DNA of 59,784 nucleotides from positions 1-59,784 of the forward strand of contig JAYFOZ010000004.1 of assembly GCA_034928305.1 (NCBI GenBank), given 5' to 3'. The notes beneath the pieces are model-generated. The model searched no databases and was not told the origin of the DNA. It saw nothing but the letters and a program-made list of their open reading frames with translations. A program made the translations under genes and the position numbers. Numbering within the stretch: position 1 is the stretch's first letter; each line of letters opens with the position of its first letter. This DNA comes from Methanomassiliicoccaceae archaeon (GTDB lineage: Archaea; Thermoplasmatota; Thermoplasmata; Methanomassiliicoccales; Methanomethylophilaceae). This document shows, piece after piece, positions 1 through 9,696 of the stretch.

Positions 1-1
1 G

Positions 2-112
2 GACCGCGGCGTGAACGTGCGTTCCGAGAAGACCAAGCGCGTGAGGGAGATCTTCGAGGCGTTCGGGGTCGAAGACCCTGAGCACCTCGAGCTTGCCCCT
101 CAGAATTCATAA
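2..112 (+). CDS. C-terminal end of an unidentified protein (cut by window start)
   Basis: An open frame enters from the left edge and stops at TAA 110-112, giving 36 residues. It is rich in Arg, Lys and Glu and ends in LELAPQNS. The base composition is GC-rich like the core genes further right and unlike the AT-richer defence operon that follows, so the chromosomal backbone probably ends here and the island begins. The fragment is too short to assign a family. Confidence 0.55.
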   Translation, partial: DRGVNVRSEKTKRVREIFEAFGVEDPEHLELAPQNS

Positions 113-228
113 GGCATGTAGCTCAATTCCGGGGATTTCGGTGTATATGCATATGGCTCCCAAATGAGCTGTCTGACACCGGGCTAAACAACGCCTTCTA
201 ATTCCTTCTTTGTCAAGTATATTCAAAA

Positions 229-2304
229 TTACCCTTTGAATCCCTCTTCGCGCAACCGTTCGAGTATTTTCATCATTGAATTAGCCTGTTTGTCTGTTGG
301 CAACTTTCCGCCGAAACCAATACGGGTGCCGATATCAAGAATTGATTTTTCATATCCCGGCAACGTATTGTGTTCAATGCCCCATTCTATTGCCTTACTC
401 CATCCGCCGGCACCATAGTTGACAACGACGATACGGACACTCACGTCATTGCGCATCTTCTGATCGCGGGTCGCAATCCGCGTTACATAGTTTGAATGAA
501 TTTTGCTAACTAGGAATATACTCATATTTGGGTGCAATTCCACTGTTTTTGATTGAATTTTAATCCAACATTTCGGTTTTTTGCACCATTGTCCGACATT
601 CTCTTCCTCTTTGTCCCCTGTAATCGATGAATACACGATTTCTGCAATCTGTATCAATTGCGCCTCCAATGGTTCAGATAAAGATTGCGAATTCCATATT
701 TTCATTAAATCAAGTTCCCCCCCTAACTTTTTTATTTCATGAGACAACTTAGCTATGGTGTATGTGACAGTCTGCGCCCTATATCCCCCGTTGTACCAAG
801 GTTGGGCGGTCACAAGGTCCTGTACTCTCCGGAAAAGAATACAGAGAGCTACAGATTCTCTGAAGTAGGTTTCGTTGTACTTCTCCAGATGTTCCACATC
901 TATCGATTTAGCGAATTCATCAAGACTGTATTGCGCACCTTTGCTCACAATTTGCGGCTTCAGTTCATAGCTGTTACGGAATTTAGCAAGATCTGTTTTG
1001 GTGAACATCTGTCCTTTGGGATATTCTGCTTTGAATTTACTCGCTTCAGATCCCGAGCGCATGTTTATGTCCTGTTGATATTGCCCGCGTGTCCTCTCGT
1101 AATACCAACGCGTTGAATATGCCGTACCTTGAATCTGTGGTGCCCTAAGCCTGCGCGAATATTTCTCCATCTCTCTGTGGAAGGGGCTATTGGAGAAGAA
1201 ATCGGATTCGCTGACTTTGTTCTGGGTGTTGGCGGAACGAGATATCATAGGAACTATTTTTTGTGCCATTTCAATATCGGGTATGACAGATATTTTCATC
1301 GGAACCGATATTTTATCCATATCGGGCTTGTCGCGTGATTTTCCAACGGTGAAAAGCGTCACGGTCGTCTGCCCCCCATTGACTATCTGCAGAGAAGTAA
1401 TGTTCACAATCTTCAGAGCGTCGCCGTCCTTTCTCAATTCCAGGCCTGTCGCTGTGGCTGTAATACCGTTATTGTACGCGAAAAACATCTGTGGCTCCCT
1501 GAGAATCGTTCCTCTTATCGCTTTGTTGGTTTTCGTCGAAAGTTTTAAAAAAGAACGAACATTCGATTCGAGTAGCCTGCTGCCGTATTTTTCGTAGAAT
1601 TTCGCCACTAGTGCACCAGGTATTGCACATAGATATGCGTCGTATCCCGCATCGCCTTCATTCGCATATGTGCGGAGGCATGGTATTCCATCTTCTCCGA
1701 AATCGGACATATTGATTGTAATCTCATCGAATCCGTTCTTGGAAAGGCTAAGGTCATACAAGTTGCCGATATCCCACACTTTGAGGAGAATGCTCTTGTC
1801 CTCGATGTTCCCCACATCCAAGGATTTAATCCTATCACTTTTTTCCAAGTCTGAGAGAACGAAAATCCTGTATCTGTCTATGTTTTCACGGTTATTGTAT
1901 ATGAATTCCGCAAGCTCGTACGCCATCTCGCTTTCTTCGATGCTGTTCTGAACGGTCCTGTCCAGAGATCCGTCGATAAATCTTCTCGCGCGTTCGGCCA
2001 GGTCTTGAATTTCTGTCTTCGTCAGTTTGGAATCGGGTTTGCTGGTGCCGTCATACCTGCATGTTATTATGGAGAATGTTCCGTCGTATTCGTCGAGGTT
2101 GTACCCGTCGATTTCCACCTTTTTTCCTCTGTTGCCGATGAGGCCTTCATAGAAACACGGTGTAAACTCCGATATCTCTTCGGCTTCGATTAGCTCTGTC
2201 ATCACCGTATTGACGAACTCGGACCGGTTGAAATCCTGATTGACCTTGGATCCGATTTTTACGCTTTGAATATAATCTGTCCGATACTCGTTGATATCCA
2301 TCAT
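229..2304 (-). CDS. AIPR-family (abortive infection phage resistance) protein
   Basis: This 691-residue protein shows the AIPR core: NVRSFL at about 248-253, FAYNNGIT at 275-282 and QIVNGGQTT at 306-314. The N-terminal third lies where a divergent nuclease-like fold is often found in this family, but I cannot pick out its catalytic residues by eye. AIPR proteins are known from abortive-infection and restriction-linked operons. Its ATG overlaps the stop of the upstream nuclease gene in an ATGA arrangement, and it is the last of four coupled minus-strand genes (GHKL ATPase, Z1 ATPase, PD-(D/E)XK, AIPR). The composition is AT-rich, in keeping with transfer. Membership in the AIPR family is firm. 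The biochemical activity is not known from sequence. Confidence 0.85.
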   Translation of the reverse strand: MMDINEYRTDYIQSVKIGSKVNQDFNRSEFVNTVMTELIEAEEISEFTPCFYEGLIGNRGKKVEIDGYNLDEYDGTFSIITCRYDGTSKPDSKLTKTEIQDLAERARRFIDGSLDRTVQNSIEESEMAYELAEFIYNNRENIDRYRIFVLSDLEKSDRIKSLDVGNIEDKSILLKVWDIGNLYDLSLSKNGFDEITINMSDFGEDGIPCLRTYANEGDAGYDAYLCAIPGALVAKFYEKYGSRLLESNVRSFLKLSTKTNKAIRGTILREPQMFFAYNNGITATATGLELRKDGDALKIVNITSLQIVNGGQTTVTLFTVGKSRDKPDMDKISVPMKISVIPDIEMAQKIVPMISRSANTQNKVSESDFFSNSPFHREMEKYSRRLRAPQIQGTAYSTRWYYERTRGQYQQDINMRSGSEASKFKAEYPKGQMFTKTDLAKFRNSYELKPQIVSKGAQYSLDEFAKSIDVEHLEKYNETYFRESVALCILFRRVQDLVTAQPWYNGGYRAQTVTYTIAKLSHEIKKLGGELDLMKIWNSQSLSEPLEAQLIQIAEIVYSSITGDKEEENVGQWCKKPKCWIKIQSKTVELHPNMSIFLVSKIHSNYVTRIATRDQKMRNDVSVRIVVVNYGAGGWSKAIEWGIEHNTLPGYEKSILDIGTRIGFGGKLPTDKQANSMMKILERLREEGFKG

Positions 2305-3191
2305 TTCACCCTGTATTCAACAATTTTATTCAAAGAAATATCATACTCGCCACTCAGTATACCAGACATCACCTGGGATCGTCTCAGCCGGGGAAATCCC
2401 TCTCGGACATCGTATTCATCGATCCTCACCAGTTCGTAATTGATATTGTCATAGAACGCATCATCTTCATAGCCCGCGCAAAACAAAGTTTCCATGAATT
2501 CGTTTCTGGACTCCAGGGATTGGAGCGCGCTCATTATTCTGTCGCTGAGATTTTTCAAATTTATTTTTTCTGCGGATTCCTTGGACGTCCTGCGGAGCGA
2601 GACGACAACCACTCGTCCTGGGTCATCGCGATCTAGTTGCTCGAGCGAATTAACCCTCAGTGAACTCTTCCCGTCGATCAGAGCCTTGACCTCGTACCAG
2701 CAGTCGTTCTGAACGAAGTCCTGTTTACCCCTGATTTTGTTCGTCCACGATTTAATCGCAGATGCCTCTCCATATCTTTGAATGAATAGTTTCTCCAGTG
2801 CGAGCATCTCCCCTATGAGTCCTTCTACTGCAGTTTCATCAAGATATTCACTGCAGGGTTTGAACATGCGCATCCAATGTTTGTAGTGAGATAATACAAA
2901 TGCAACCCCATCTTCAGAGCTTACATTTTTACTTGATTCGATTGAATCTTCACAGAATTTGCAGAATGATTCCACATACTGCTCATCTTTGAGCACAAAT
3001 GCTATGTGAAATTCTCCATTGCTCTTTTCCCATGATTCGATACTCAATCCTTTTGTTCCCTTAATCGGAGGAGGCTTATTCGTCGAGCTGACGACCAGTG
3101 CGAATTTCGGATCGCCTTCGTTATATTGCCAATCAAGAGGGTGATAAGGATCTGCCAGAATAAATTTGCAGGTCAACAGCCTTGGATCCAT
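2301..3191 (-). CDS. PD-(D/E)XK nuclease of the DUF4420 family
   Basis: About 296 residues from the ATG at 3191; a TTG three codons upstream (3200) would overlap the Z1 stop codon and is the alternative start. A PD-(D/E)XK nuclease core can be read (299-residue numbering): GE at 130-131, DF at 161-162 and WYEVKA at 168-173, giving the E...D...ExK arrangement of metal-dependent nucleases. The order GE(x~30)DF(x8)ExK matches DUF4420 proteins, which recur beside Z1 and AIPR genes in restriction-type operons. It is probably the DNA-cleaving subunit of the four-gene system. It is coupled by overlap to both neighbours. Confidence 0.8.
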   Translation of the reverse strand: MDPRLLTCKFILADPYHPLDWQYNEGDPKFALVVSSTNKPPPIKGTKGLSIESWEKSNGEFHIAFVLKDEQYVESFCKFCEDSIESSKNVSSEDGVAFVLSHYKHWMRMFKPCSEYLDETAVEGLIGEMLALEKLFIQRYGEASAIKSWTNKIRGKQDFVQNDCWYEVKALIDGKSSLRVNSLEQLDRDDPGRVVVVSLRRTSKESAEKINLKNLSDRIMSALQSLESRNEFMETLFCAGYEDDAFYDNINYELVRIDEYDVREGFPRLRRSQVMSGILSGEYDISLNKIVEYRVK

Positions 3192-3196
3192 GCCAT

Positions 3197-6028
3197 TCAA
3201 TCCCCCTCTATTTCATCCAAATCTTCGTTGCCTCCCAGTCTGTCATAAATTACGGAGGTCCTGTATTTGATTGCGAGTCTGTCATTACCATTGTGGAAAT
3301 CGTATTTTGGGAATCCCATGGCGATGCCTATCGGGGTCCTTCCTTCGAGCATGGCTCTTACCCTTTCCTTATCTGGATCCTCTGTTCCATTCTTTTCATC
3401 ATATATATCTAGAACATAAATCAAGAATAACGGGCGACGTTTTTCAGTGTTGAGGTAGGCCTTTGCAGGGAAATTGAATTCTCCACCTTTGCTCTCGACC
3501 CTCTCTATTTCCTCCTTGGATAATGCAGATTTGTATTTCGATTCCAATTCTTCAATTTCAGCTCTCCATTCTCCTTTGGTTATTGTTCCTTCGCGTATGC
3601 TATCGATGCATATGCCCTCGCGTAGGTTGTGTGGTGTGATCAAGCTTGAACTGTTGAATCTTATGGTGCCCTCTTCCTTCGGTATGAAACTAGTGCGACG
3701 GGCGGTTTTGATGATACCTAATCCAGCAGACTCAAGAGTTTTTGAGACCGTTCCTGTGCCGTGTTGGATGGCTACGTCCCAATTGCTGTCAAGCTGCCCA
3801 TCCCTTATCATCCGTATGACTGCTTCGTGATCAAAAAGCACGTTTCCTAACTTTGGATATTTGTATATTTCGAGGAAACTGGCGATTAAATCTCCCGGGA
3901 CGTTGGGCCATACTCTGTTGCCGCCCATGAATTCGTTGACCAATGGCGTGCTCAGATCATTGAGGCGCTTTATCCATTCCTGTAGGGCCATATTATTCTC
4001 ATCGACTATGCGCGGATCCACATACACTTTCGAAGTCCAAATCAGGCTTCCGTTCAAACTTTTTGTAATGTATGCCTCTCCTGCGCTCCTCATCTTATTG
4101 CGAGCAGTAATCAAGAGTCCATTTATGTCGTTCCTAACTCTGAATCCAAAATCATCTGGTGTTTTATTGAGGTCGCGCATGAGGTGGAATTCATCTTTCA
4201 GCTCTTCTGTGGCTTCGGAAATCTGATCATACCAATCAATGCTATCCTGCGTCATCCATACTCTACACAATTTGCCATAGTCATCACGATAGCCGAACCA
4301 TCTCCCCATCTGCATGAGTGTATCGTAGTTGCTGGATACTCTGTAGAAGTAGCTTTGGCTCAATCCCTCTAGCGTCAGACCCCTAGAAAGACTGTTACCG
4401 CCCACAGCAATGACTCGAAGGCCGTCAGGATTATCGCTGTAGTTGAGATTCTTCGGTCCGTTTTTCTGATTGACCGATCTCACAGCAATAGGTTTCACCG
4501 CACCCTCGAGTCTCATCTGGATATCTATCCATTCGTACCCGACGTCTTTGTATTCTCTGATCCATGTGTTCTTTATCGAGCAGATATTTTTATCTTTCAG
4601 AGAATCCGATTCTGGAAGTTTGGAGTTGAGCTCCAATGAAGATTTAACTCCGAAAATATAATTGGCAATGAGCTCTCTGGCAGATTCCTGGACATTTGTG
4701 AATCTACTGACATTCACCAGCATCGACATATGACTCTTACCATATCCCTGCATCTCGCGAATAGTACAAGAAATCAAGAAGCAGTTTATCGCTTCGATAA
4801 GAGAGTCTGGCAGGATTTTTATCTTGAAATCCTTTCCGTGTTTGTATGGGATTTCCGGAAGGCCTATGTCGACCCCATCATGGATGACAGTTTCAATTTT
4901 TCTCAGCATGAACCGGTGATTTCCGTTTTCATCATACATGCTGGACGGGCCGATGTAATTGTTGGCGGCCCTGAGACAATAGATAAATTCATGCGGGTAT
5001 AGGTCCTCCTTTTCGTCCGGATTGATGAATATGTTAGCATAGGGAGTGGCTGTGAAACCAACGTAAGTCGATTTGGTGAATAAGTTCAATATCTTGCGTA
5101 TGCCTCTGTTTATTGCAGTTATCTCATCAGGATCTGAAGAAGTGTTGATCGAAGCATTATCCGCTTCATCGTCGATAAGGAGCAGAGGTGCTTCCAGTAC
5201 CATATTTGGGCCACTACGGGTTCTCAGCCAATCGCTTAAGTTGTTCAGAATTTTTTTATTCTTTTTAACGACAAGCAACACGGGAATCTGAAGATCTGTT
5301 ATCGGAACGTTGACCTGCGAGGCTATTGTGCTCTTGAAGTCGTTGTCGGTGGATGTGAAGACTGCGAACGGGAGATAATTGATTTTCCCAACTCCGATTG
5401 GTTTCCGCGCAGTGTCTGCTTTGATCAGTATGGCGCTTTCGGAACCGACAAGCCCCTCATCGAGCCGTCTTTGAGTCTGCTGACGTAATATCTCCAATGT
5501 CCCAGTAAGAAGAATTATGACCTTATATCCCACGTCGGCGGCCTTGCAACTCAATGTTGTGTACGTATTGGTTTTTCCAGATTGCACATCTCCCATAACC
5601 AATCCACGAACGGAAAATGGCCCCGATTTAGGGTCTCCGAATCCATCCATAATCTCATTCGTAATATCGTTAAGTTTGGATACGATGTCTGGAGATAATC
5701 CACGTTCACTTTGAAGATATTGTAGGTTACGTTCCGTATACTGCATCGGCGTATCCCTTGTTCTTGCTAGGTACCATGCCTTATGTTCGGAGTTCATTAT
5801 CATGGATCCGACATCCAAGGTATGACCATAGATCGAAAGGATTTTTTTCTTCACCCTTTCAGCGACCACATCATCGAAATAACGAATGGTGCGGACGTCT
5901 TTTATGCACCTGTCGATTGTTGAGTCGTCTACAACTGATTCATTGTCAAGAAGAGACCTCACAATCATCATGTACGAATCGATTTCCTTCTCGTCTGGAG
6001 TTTCATCTGCTTTCATTGTATTCCTCAA
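3197..6028 (-). CDS. Z1-domain superfamily II-like ATPase
   Basis: A 943-residue protein with helicase-type motifs: Walker A GDVQSGKT at 146-153, Walker B-like IDDEAD at 285-290, motif III-like GFTATPYAN at 324-332. In the second half come the Z1 signatures GGNSLSRGLTLEGL and QMGRWFGYR, the latter carrying a motif VI-type arginine. Z1 proteins are thought to be DNA-translocating or remodelling ATPases in restriction-modification-like operons with GHKL ATPases. The start is either the first ATG (6028) or the fifth codon ATG (6016); both overlap the end of the GHKL gene. Its stop overlaps the nuclease start. It is predicted to be the motor of the complex. Confidence 0.87.
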   Translation of the reverse strand: MRNTMKADETPDEKEIDSYMMIVRSLLDNESVVDDSTIDRCIKDVRTIRYFDDVVAERVKKKILSIYGHTLDVGSMIMNSEHKAWYLARTRDTPMQYTERNLQYLQSERGLSPDIVSKLNDITNEIMDGFGDPKSGPFSVRGLVMGDVQSGKTNTYTTLSCKAADVGYKVIILLTGTLEILRQQTQRRLDEGLVGSESAILIKADTARKPIGVGKINYLPFAVFTSTDNDFKSTIASQVNVPITDLQIPVLLVVKKNKKILNNLSDWLRTRSGPNMVLEAPLLLIDDEADNASINTSSDPDEITAINRGIRKILNLFTKSTYVGFTATPYANIFINPDEKEDLYPHEFIYCLRAANNYIGPSSMYDENGNHRFMLRKIETVIHDGVDIGLPEIPYKHGKDFKIKILPDSLIEAINCFLISCTIREMQGYGKSHMSMLVNVSRFTNVQESARELIANYIFGVKSSLELNSKLPESDSLKDKNICSIKNTWIREYKDVGYEWIDIQMRLEGAVKPIAVRSVNQKNGPKNLNYSDNPDGLRVIAVGGNSLSRGLTLEGLSQSYFYRVSSNYDTLMQMGRWFGYRDDYGKLCRVWMTQDSIDWYDQISEATEELKDEFHLMRDLNKTPDDFGFRVRNDINGLLITARNKMRSAGEAYITKSLNGSLIWTSKVYVDPRIVDENNMALQEWIKRLNDLSTPLVNEFMGGNRVWPNVPGDLIASFLEIYKYPKLGNVLFDHEAVIRMIRDGQLDSNWDVAIQHGTGTVSKTLESAGLGIIKTARRTSFIPKEEGTIRFNSSSLITPHNLREGICIDSIREGTITKGEWRAEIEELESKYKSALSKEEIERVESKGGEFNFPAKAYLNTEKRRPLFLIYVLDIYDEKNGTEDPDKERVRAMLEGRTPIGIAMGFPKYDFHNGNDRLAIKYRTSVIYDRLGGNEDLDEIEGD

Positions 6029-7433
6029 GTTTTCTGATTACATTTGGATTGTTCATGAACGGCTCGGTGAAACGAAGTATGTCCATGGCAACGCCTTTTT
6101 CCAACAGTCGAATTCCCTGACCGATGTATTCCTCCTCATCGTCGGCATCTTCCGTTATAACGAGTTTAGACTCACCCATTGTGCAGAATATGTCATTGTA
6201 AGGTATTGATTTCGCGACAAGTTTCATCACATCGCGGAACCAGGTTTTGGCATCATCTTCAAGCTTATCGTACCCTTCTTTGATCACAGGGTGCTCCATG
6301 TTCAATTCGTATGTGTAGGACTTGTTGAGCGCCACTTTGTTCCAAACGTAATTCTTCGACGAGTCTGACTCCTTTCTTCCTCGAAATGTGTACTTACGTT
6401 CGCTTTTTGATATGACCCTTTCCAATACATTTTCGAATTCTTTCCTGAATTGATCAGGGACGGAAGCGGATGACTTTTTGACATCTATGTCCCATATCGA
6501 ATCCATGCTGTTCGGTATTTCGACACGGACACGAGCTAATTTAGTGAGTTCCTTGCTTCTGCTCAGTTTGAACCATGTTCCTGGAATGATCAATCTTCTA
6601 TTGCGATAAACCCAAAAGCCCTGAAGATTTCGTTGTGCGCCACCGATTTTGGCAATATCCTGGGGAGTCATCTTAGATTCAGGAGGTAGGACATAAGGAG
6701 TCACAACGACCTTTTGCCCATTAATTTCGACCGTCTGAGATGGCATGATGGATGTTAACGTGTTATCACTGAGGAATGGATCCAAAGGTTCCAGCTTGTT
6801 GTTGTTCATGAAGATGTTCACAGGATTCTTCTTTGAACTCATGTACATGTGGAAGTGCAAGCACAGATGACTCCTGCAGGAAACGAGTGTTTCATTCATA
6901 GACTCCTGAAGGTCGACAGCTCTCCCTCTGATTTTGTCCAAATTCTCCCAGATCACGAGCGTCCCATGTTCCAGTGTTTTAAGCATGAACATCTGGGGAC
7001 AGTTATCGACCTCCTCCAGAGAAGGCAATTGTAATGTCCACTGGTCTGTTTCTATGACTCTGTCTAGGTCCCATCTGCAAGCTGCGAACCCAGCATCCGT
7101 TTTAGAAACCACAGTTAGCTTTCTGCATTGGGAGAGGGAGGCCATCTTCATGCCGAGTCCGAAACGCCCAAGATCATCCTCGGTTCGAACCATATTCGGG
7201 TCTGCACCATACCTCATGGCTATCTGCAAATCTTCTTGTTTCAAACCTTCTCCATCATCGAGTATAGCGACATAGGGGTCCTCGCTAGGGAGTGAGGTTA
7301 TCCATATCCTCTTCGCCGATGCGCTGATGCTGTTATCGATAATGTCCGATATGGCCGATTCGAACGAATAACCGATTGATCGTGTAGATTCCATTAACGC
7401 GGCGGCGGTTGGAGGAGAGTCGATTTCCTTCAT
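6003..7433 (-). CDS. GHKL ATPase, MORC/MutL-like (paraMORC) defence protein
   Basis: A 476-residue protein with a complete GHKL (Bergerat) ATP site near the N terminus: the N-box around SAISDIIDNS (26-35), the G1 box DDGEGL (59-64) and the G2 box GRFGLGMK (89-96). The middle of the protein would correspond to the S5-like transducer domain, with WVYRNRR-type sequence and a basic patch. Prokaryotic MORC-type GHKL proteins have been described as partners of superfamily II helicases and nucleases in restriction systems, which is the context seen here. It is the first gene of the four-gene operon. ATP-driven dimer clamping on DNA is the likely role by family analogy. Confidence 0.85.
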   Translation of the reverse strand: MKEIDSPPTAAALMESTRSIGYSFESAISDIIDNSISASAKRIWITSLPSEDPYVAILDDGEGLKQEDLQIAMRYGADPNMVRTEDDLGRFGLGMKMASLSQCRKLTVVSKTDAGFAACRWDLDRVIETDQWTLQLPSLEEVDNCPQMFMLKTLEHGTLVIWENLDKIRGRAVDLQESMNETLVSCRSHLCLHFHMYMSSKKNPVNIFMNNNKLEPLDPFLSDNTLTSIMPSQTVEINGQKVVVTPYVLPPESKMTPQDIAKIGGAQRNLQGFWVYRNRRLIIPGTWFKLSRSKELTKLARVRVEIPNSMDSIWDIDVKKSSASVPDQFRKEFENVLERVISKSERKYTFRGRKESDSSKNYVWNKVALNKSYTYELNMEHPVIKEGYDKLEDDAKTWFRDVMKLVAKSIPYNDIFCTMGESKLVITEDADDEEEYIGQGIRLLEKGVAMDILRFTEPFMNNPNVIRKLEEYNESR

Positions 7434-7833
7434 ATGTGATTACCTCAACGCGCGTGTTTCTGCAGAAGGCTGTCGCGCGATATGCATGGGATATTTTCGC
7501 ATGGTAATGTGTTTATAATACTTGTCCAATTTTTCATCCCGAATGCCGCTCTATTCTTCTTCAATGAACAGATTCTTTCTACAGCCCAACATGTTTTATT
7601 GACTTTCTTTGGTGTTGGACGCTTTTTAATGAAACGGCGTGTTTCCAAAATTTTTGTTTGCATAATTTTAAATATTGATTTAAAAACCACTAGTGTACTG
7701 ACATCTGACGTGCAAAGCAAAACCAATTAATAAGGATTGAATTCGCAAACATTTCCATGACCGGTGGCGATAACGGCATCATCTGGGTCAAATAATTGAG
7801 CTAAATATGGATTATACATTTCTCTGGATATGG
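7434..7833. other. AT-rich intergenic stretch between two defence modules
   Basis: About 400 bases with no convincing gene. Short open frames exist on both strands but their composition is not protein-like. The stretch holds the probable promoter of the GHKL-Z1 operon and marks a junction between that operon and the Sau3AI-type restriction module, so it may be an insertion boundary. Confidence 0.5.
7511..7520 (-). promoter_or_regulatory. Candidate TATA box for the GHKL-Z1-nuclease-AIPR operon
   Basis: Read on the minus strand the segment is TATTATAAAC, an archaeal TATA-like element about 80 bases before the GHKL start codon. No other equally good element lies closer. Assigned by eye. Confidence 0.35.
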
Positions 7834-9195
7834 TTACGCCGTTTCAATGACCTTTGACATGACCTCTCTGATTGCGTTCAATACATATCCTCTGTTGAAC
7901 CAAAAACACATTTTCTTGTGCATTTTACCATCGGGCCCCATGGTCAGGTCGCCGGAGTCCCTTCCGTGCGGCCTTACATGAGATATCTTGTCGGCCGAAA
8001 TGGGGATGAAATTTTCATAATCTCCTTCTTTGATCTTTTCAACCGTGTCCTGCCACACCGAACGTACGGTCTCCAGGTCTTCTTCGCCCATCGACCAGAA
8101 CTTTATGCCTTTGAAAATAGTCGATCTTCCGTCAGGTCCTTTCTGGTAGACCACGAAAAGGAAGCGATTCGTCATTATGTCGTACAGTTCGGATTCTTCC
8201 CAGATTTCGTTGACGATCTCCTTGTATCTGATATGAGGGAAGGACATGCTCTCTTTGAGATTTCCATTATTCTCTAAACGTACCGTCTTCATCTGGATGC
8301 CGGCCTTCTCGAATTCTTCTATTCTCTTCTTTTTGATGCCGAGCATCGCCCTGGCCATGGACGCATATCTGTCCTTACTATTACTTGGCGTTGTTCCGGT
8401 CTTTTTAATTATCTCATCTGTGCTCATTCCGACATATTGAAAAAAGATGTCAGCAACGACGTCTTCTATGTGCCTGTTCTTCAAATCTGAAATGTCCTTT
8501 ATGACAGGTTCTGATTCTTTCAAAGAATCGAAGATCACTCGAAGATATTTGTTTTTCAGGCCGAACGCGCGTTGTTTGGCAGGAATGTCGCAGAAGGGCT
8601 GCCTGCGCAGGTCCCTTTCATGACCGACGCCTTTCGGCATCGCCTCCAAATAGAATGTCATGCCTCCAGATATCTCGTGGGCGAGCCCGTTCACCACCAT
8701 TTCACGGATATTGTTCCAGTCTCTTTTGATGATTTCAAGGTCTACATCTGGAAACACCCATTCTGTGGTGTTCAGAATTGAATATTCGAGCGGGGTTTTT
8801 TCCTTCTCGTAGAGAAAGAACACTATCAGAAGGTCCTTATTCTTGGCCATGAAAGACTCTTCGAAGGTCTGGCCCACTATCTCCTCGTAGTTGATTATTC
8901 CTAGTGCCAGCCTCTCTTTTGGAGAATAACCGCCGAATTTCAATTTGCGCATAGGGCTAGATTTTAGCTCTATGCCGGCCTCTTCAAAATCCGGGACAGG
9001 GTCGTTGTTGTTCTCGATATGAAAATAACCGGACTCCAACACCTGGCCGAACCCGCCTTTGTTGTTCTCGTTTATTTCGCCTGAAGTGACAAAACTGCCC
9101 AGGGTCCGTCCTTTCAGCCTCTTTGCGTATTCTAAAATGGATCCTTTACTTTTCGGATCGTATGCGACCCCTTCTCTTATTTTGGGCACGCCCAT
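7834..9195 (-). CDS. Type II restriction endonuclease, Sau3AI/MutH family
   Basis: A 453-residue protein, close to the Sau3AI length of about 490. The N-terminal half carries the MutH/Sau3AI active site: GGFGQVLE at 47-54 (Glu54), Asp69, and IELKS with Glu76 and Lys78, matching the D...ExK triad of MutH. The C-terminal half has the second MutH-like domain with the SHVRPHGRDSGD and KMCFWFNRGYV signatures typical of Sau3AI, where it acts as a DNA-binding effector domain. Sau3AI cuts GATC; the same site is plausible here but is inference. It is transcribed away from the Vsr and methyltransferase genes, with about 40 bases between the divergent starts. Confidence 0.88.
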   Translation of the reverse strand: MGVPKIREGVAYDPKSKGSILEYAKRLKGRTLGSFVTSGEINENNKGGFGQVLESGYFHIENNNDPVPDFEEAGIELKSSPMRKLKFGGYSPKERLALGIINYEEIVGQTFEESFMAKNKDLLIVFFLYEKEKTPLEYSILNTTEWVFPDVDLEIIKRDWNNIREMVVNGLAHEISGGMTFYLEAMPKGVGHERDLRRQPFCDIPAKQRAFGLKNKYLRVIFDSLKESEPVIKDISDLKNRHIEDVVADIFFQYVGMSTDEIIKKTGTTPSNSKDRYASMARAMLGIKKKRIEEFEKAGIQMKTVRLENNGNLKESMSFPHIRYKEIVNEIWEESELYDIMTNRFLFVVYQKGPDGRSTIFKGIKFWSMGEEDLETVRSVWQDTVEKIKEGDYENFIPISADKISHVRPHGRDSGDLTMGPDGKMHKKMCFWFNRGYVLNAIREVMSKVIETA

Positions 9196-9236
9196 CGATG
9201 GTAAACCATATTAATGAATATGTCCACTATTGATCC

Positions 9237-9677
9237 GTGGTTTCAGAATATCTGCGGGACGGCAGGTCGCCTTTGCCCGAAAATGAGGCCGTATCGCGCT
9301 CCATGCGCTCCAACAAAAGCAGGAACACATCGCCCGAACTGGTGCTTCGAAGTGCGCTCCGTGCCCTTGGCCATACGGGATACCGTCTGAATTGGAAAAA
9401 GGCGCCAGGAAGTCCCGATATATGTTTTGTAGGCAAGAAAGTGGCGATATTTGTCAACGGTTGCTTCTGGCACAGATGTCCGAGATGCGGCCTCCCATTA
9501 CCGAAGACGCACGTCGACTACTGGTCTGCCAAGTTCGAGCGTAACACGGAAAGGGACAGGTGCAGCGAGGAGTCCTTAAGGGCCGCAGGTTGGACTGTCA
9601 TCACGGTTTGGGAGTGCGAGGTCAAGAACGATCCTAAAGATGTAGCAGAAAGGATATCGATCGTTTTAAACCATTAA
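9237..9677 (+). CDS. vsr: Very short patch repair (Vsr) mismatch endonuclease
   Basis: A 146-residue protein with the Vsr layout: RSNKSRNTSPE near residue 24-34, the catalytic SPD (Asp61), VNGCFWHRCPRC at 73-84 with zinc-ligand cysteines and the conserved His79, ERNTERDR, and the C-terminal GWTVITVWECE. Vsr nicks next to T:G mismatches produced when 5-methylcytosine deaminates. It pairs here with the adjacent C5 methyltransferase. The GTG start at 9237 is set by an in-frame stop two codons upstream (9231). An internal ATG at 9303 would cut into the conserved N-terminal helix. Confidence 0.92.
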   Translation: MVSEYLRDGRSPLPENEAVSRSMRSNKSRNTSPELVLRSALRALGHTGYRLNWKKAPGSPDICFVGKKVAIFVNGCFWHRCPRCGLPLPKTHVDYWSAKFERNTERDRCSEESLRAAGWTVITVWECEVKNDPKDVAERISIVLNH

Positions 9678-9696
9678 ACCAGATGTGCCGTTGAAG

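Noticed and set aside
170-178. TGTCTGACA near the left edge, shared with the repeat before the recombinases
   Set aside because: A nine-base match in 60 kb on two strands is close to chance level and has no inverted partner here.
113-180. tRNA-like start (GTAGCTCAAT with a distant GAGC) after the first gene end
   Set aside because: No acceptor pairing, anticodon arm or TPsiC arm can be formed; the D-loop would be far too long.
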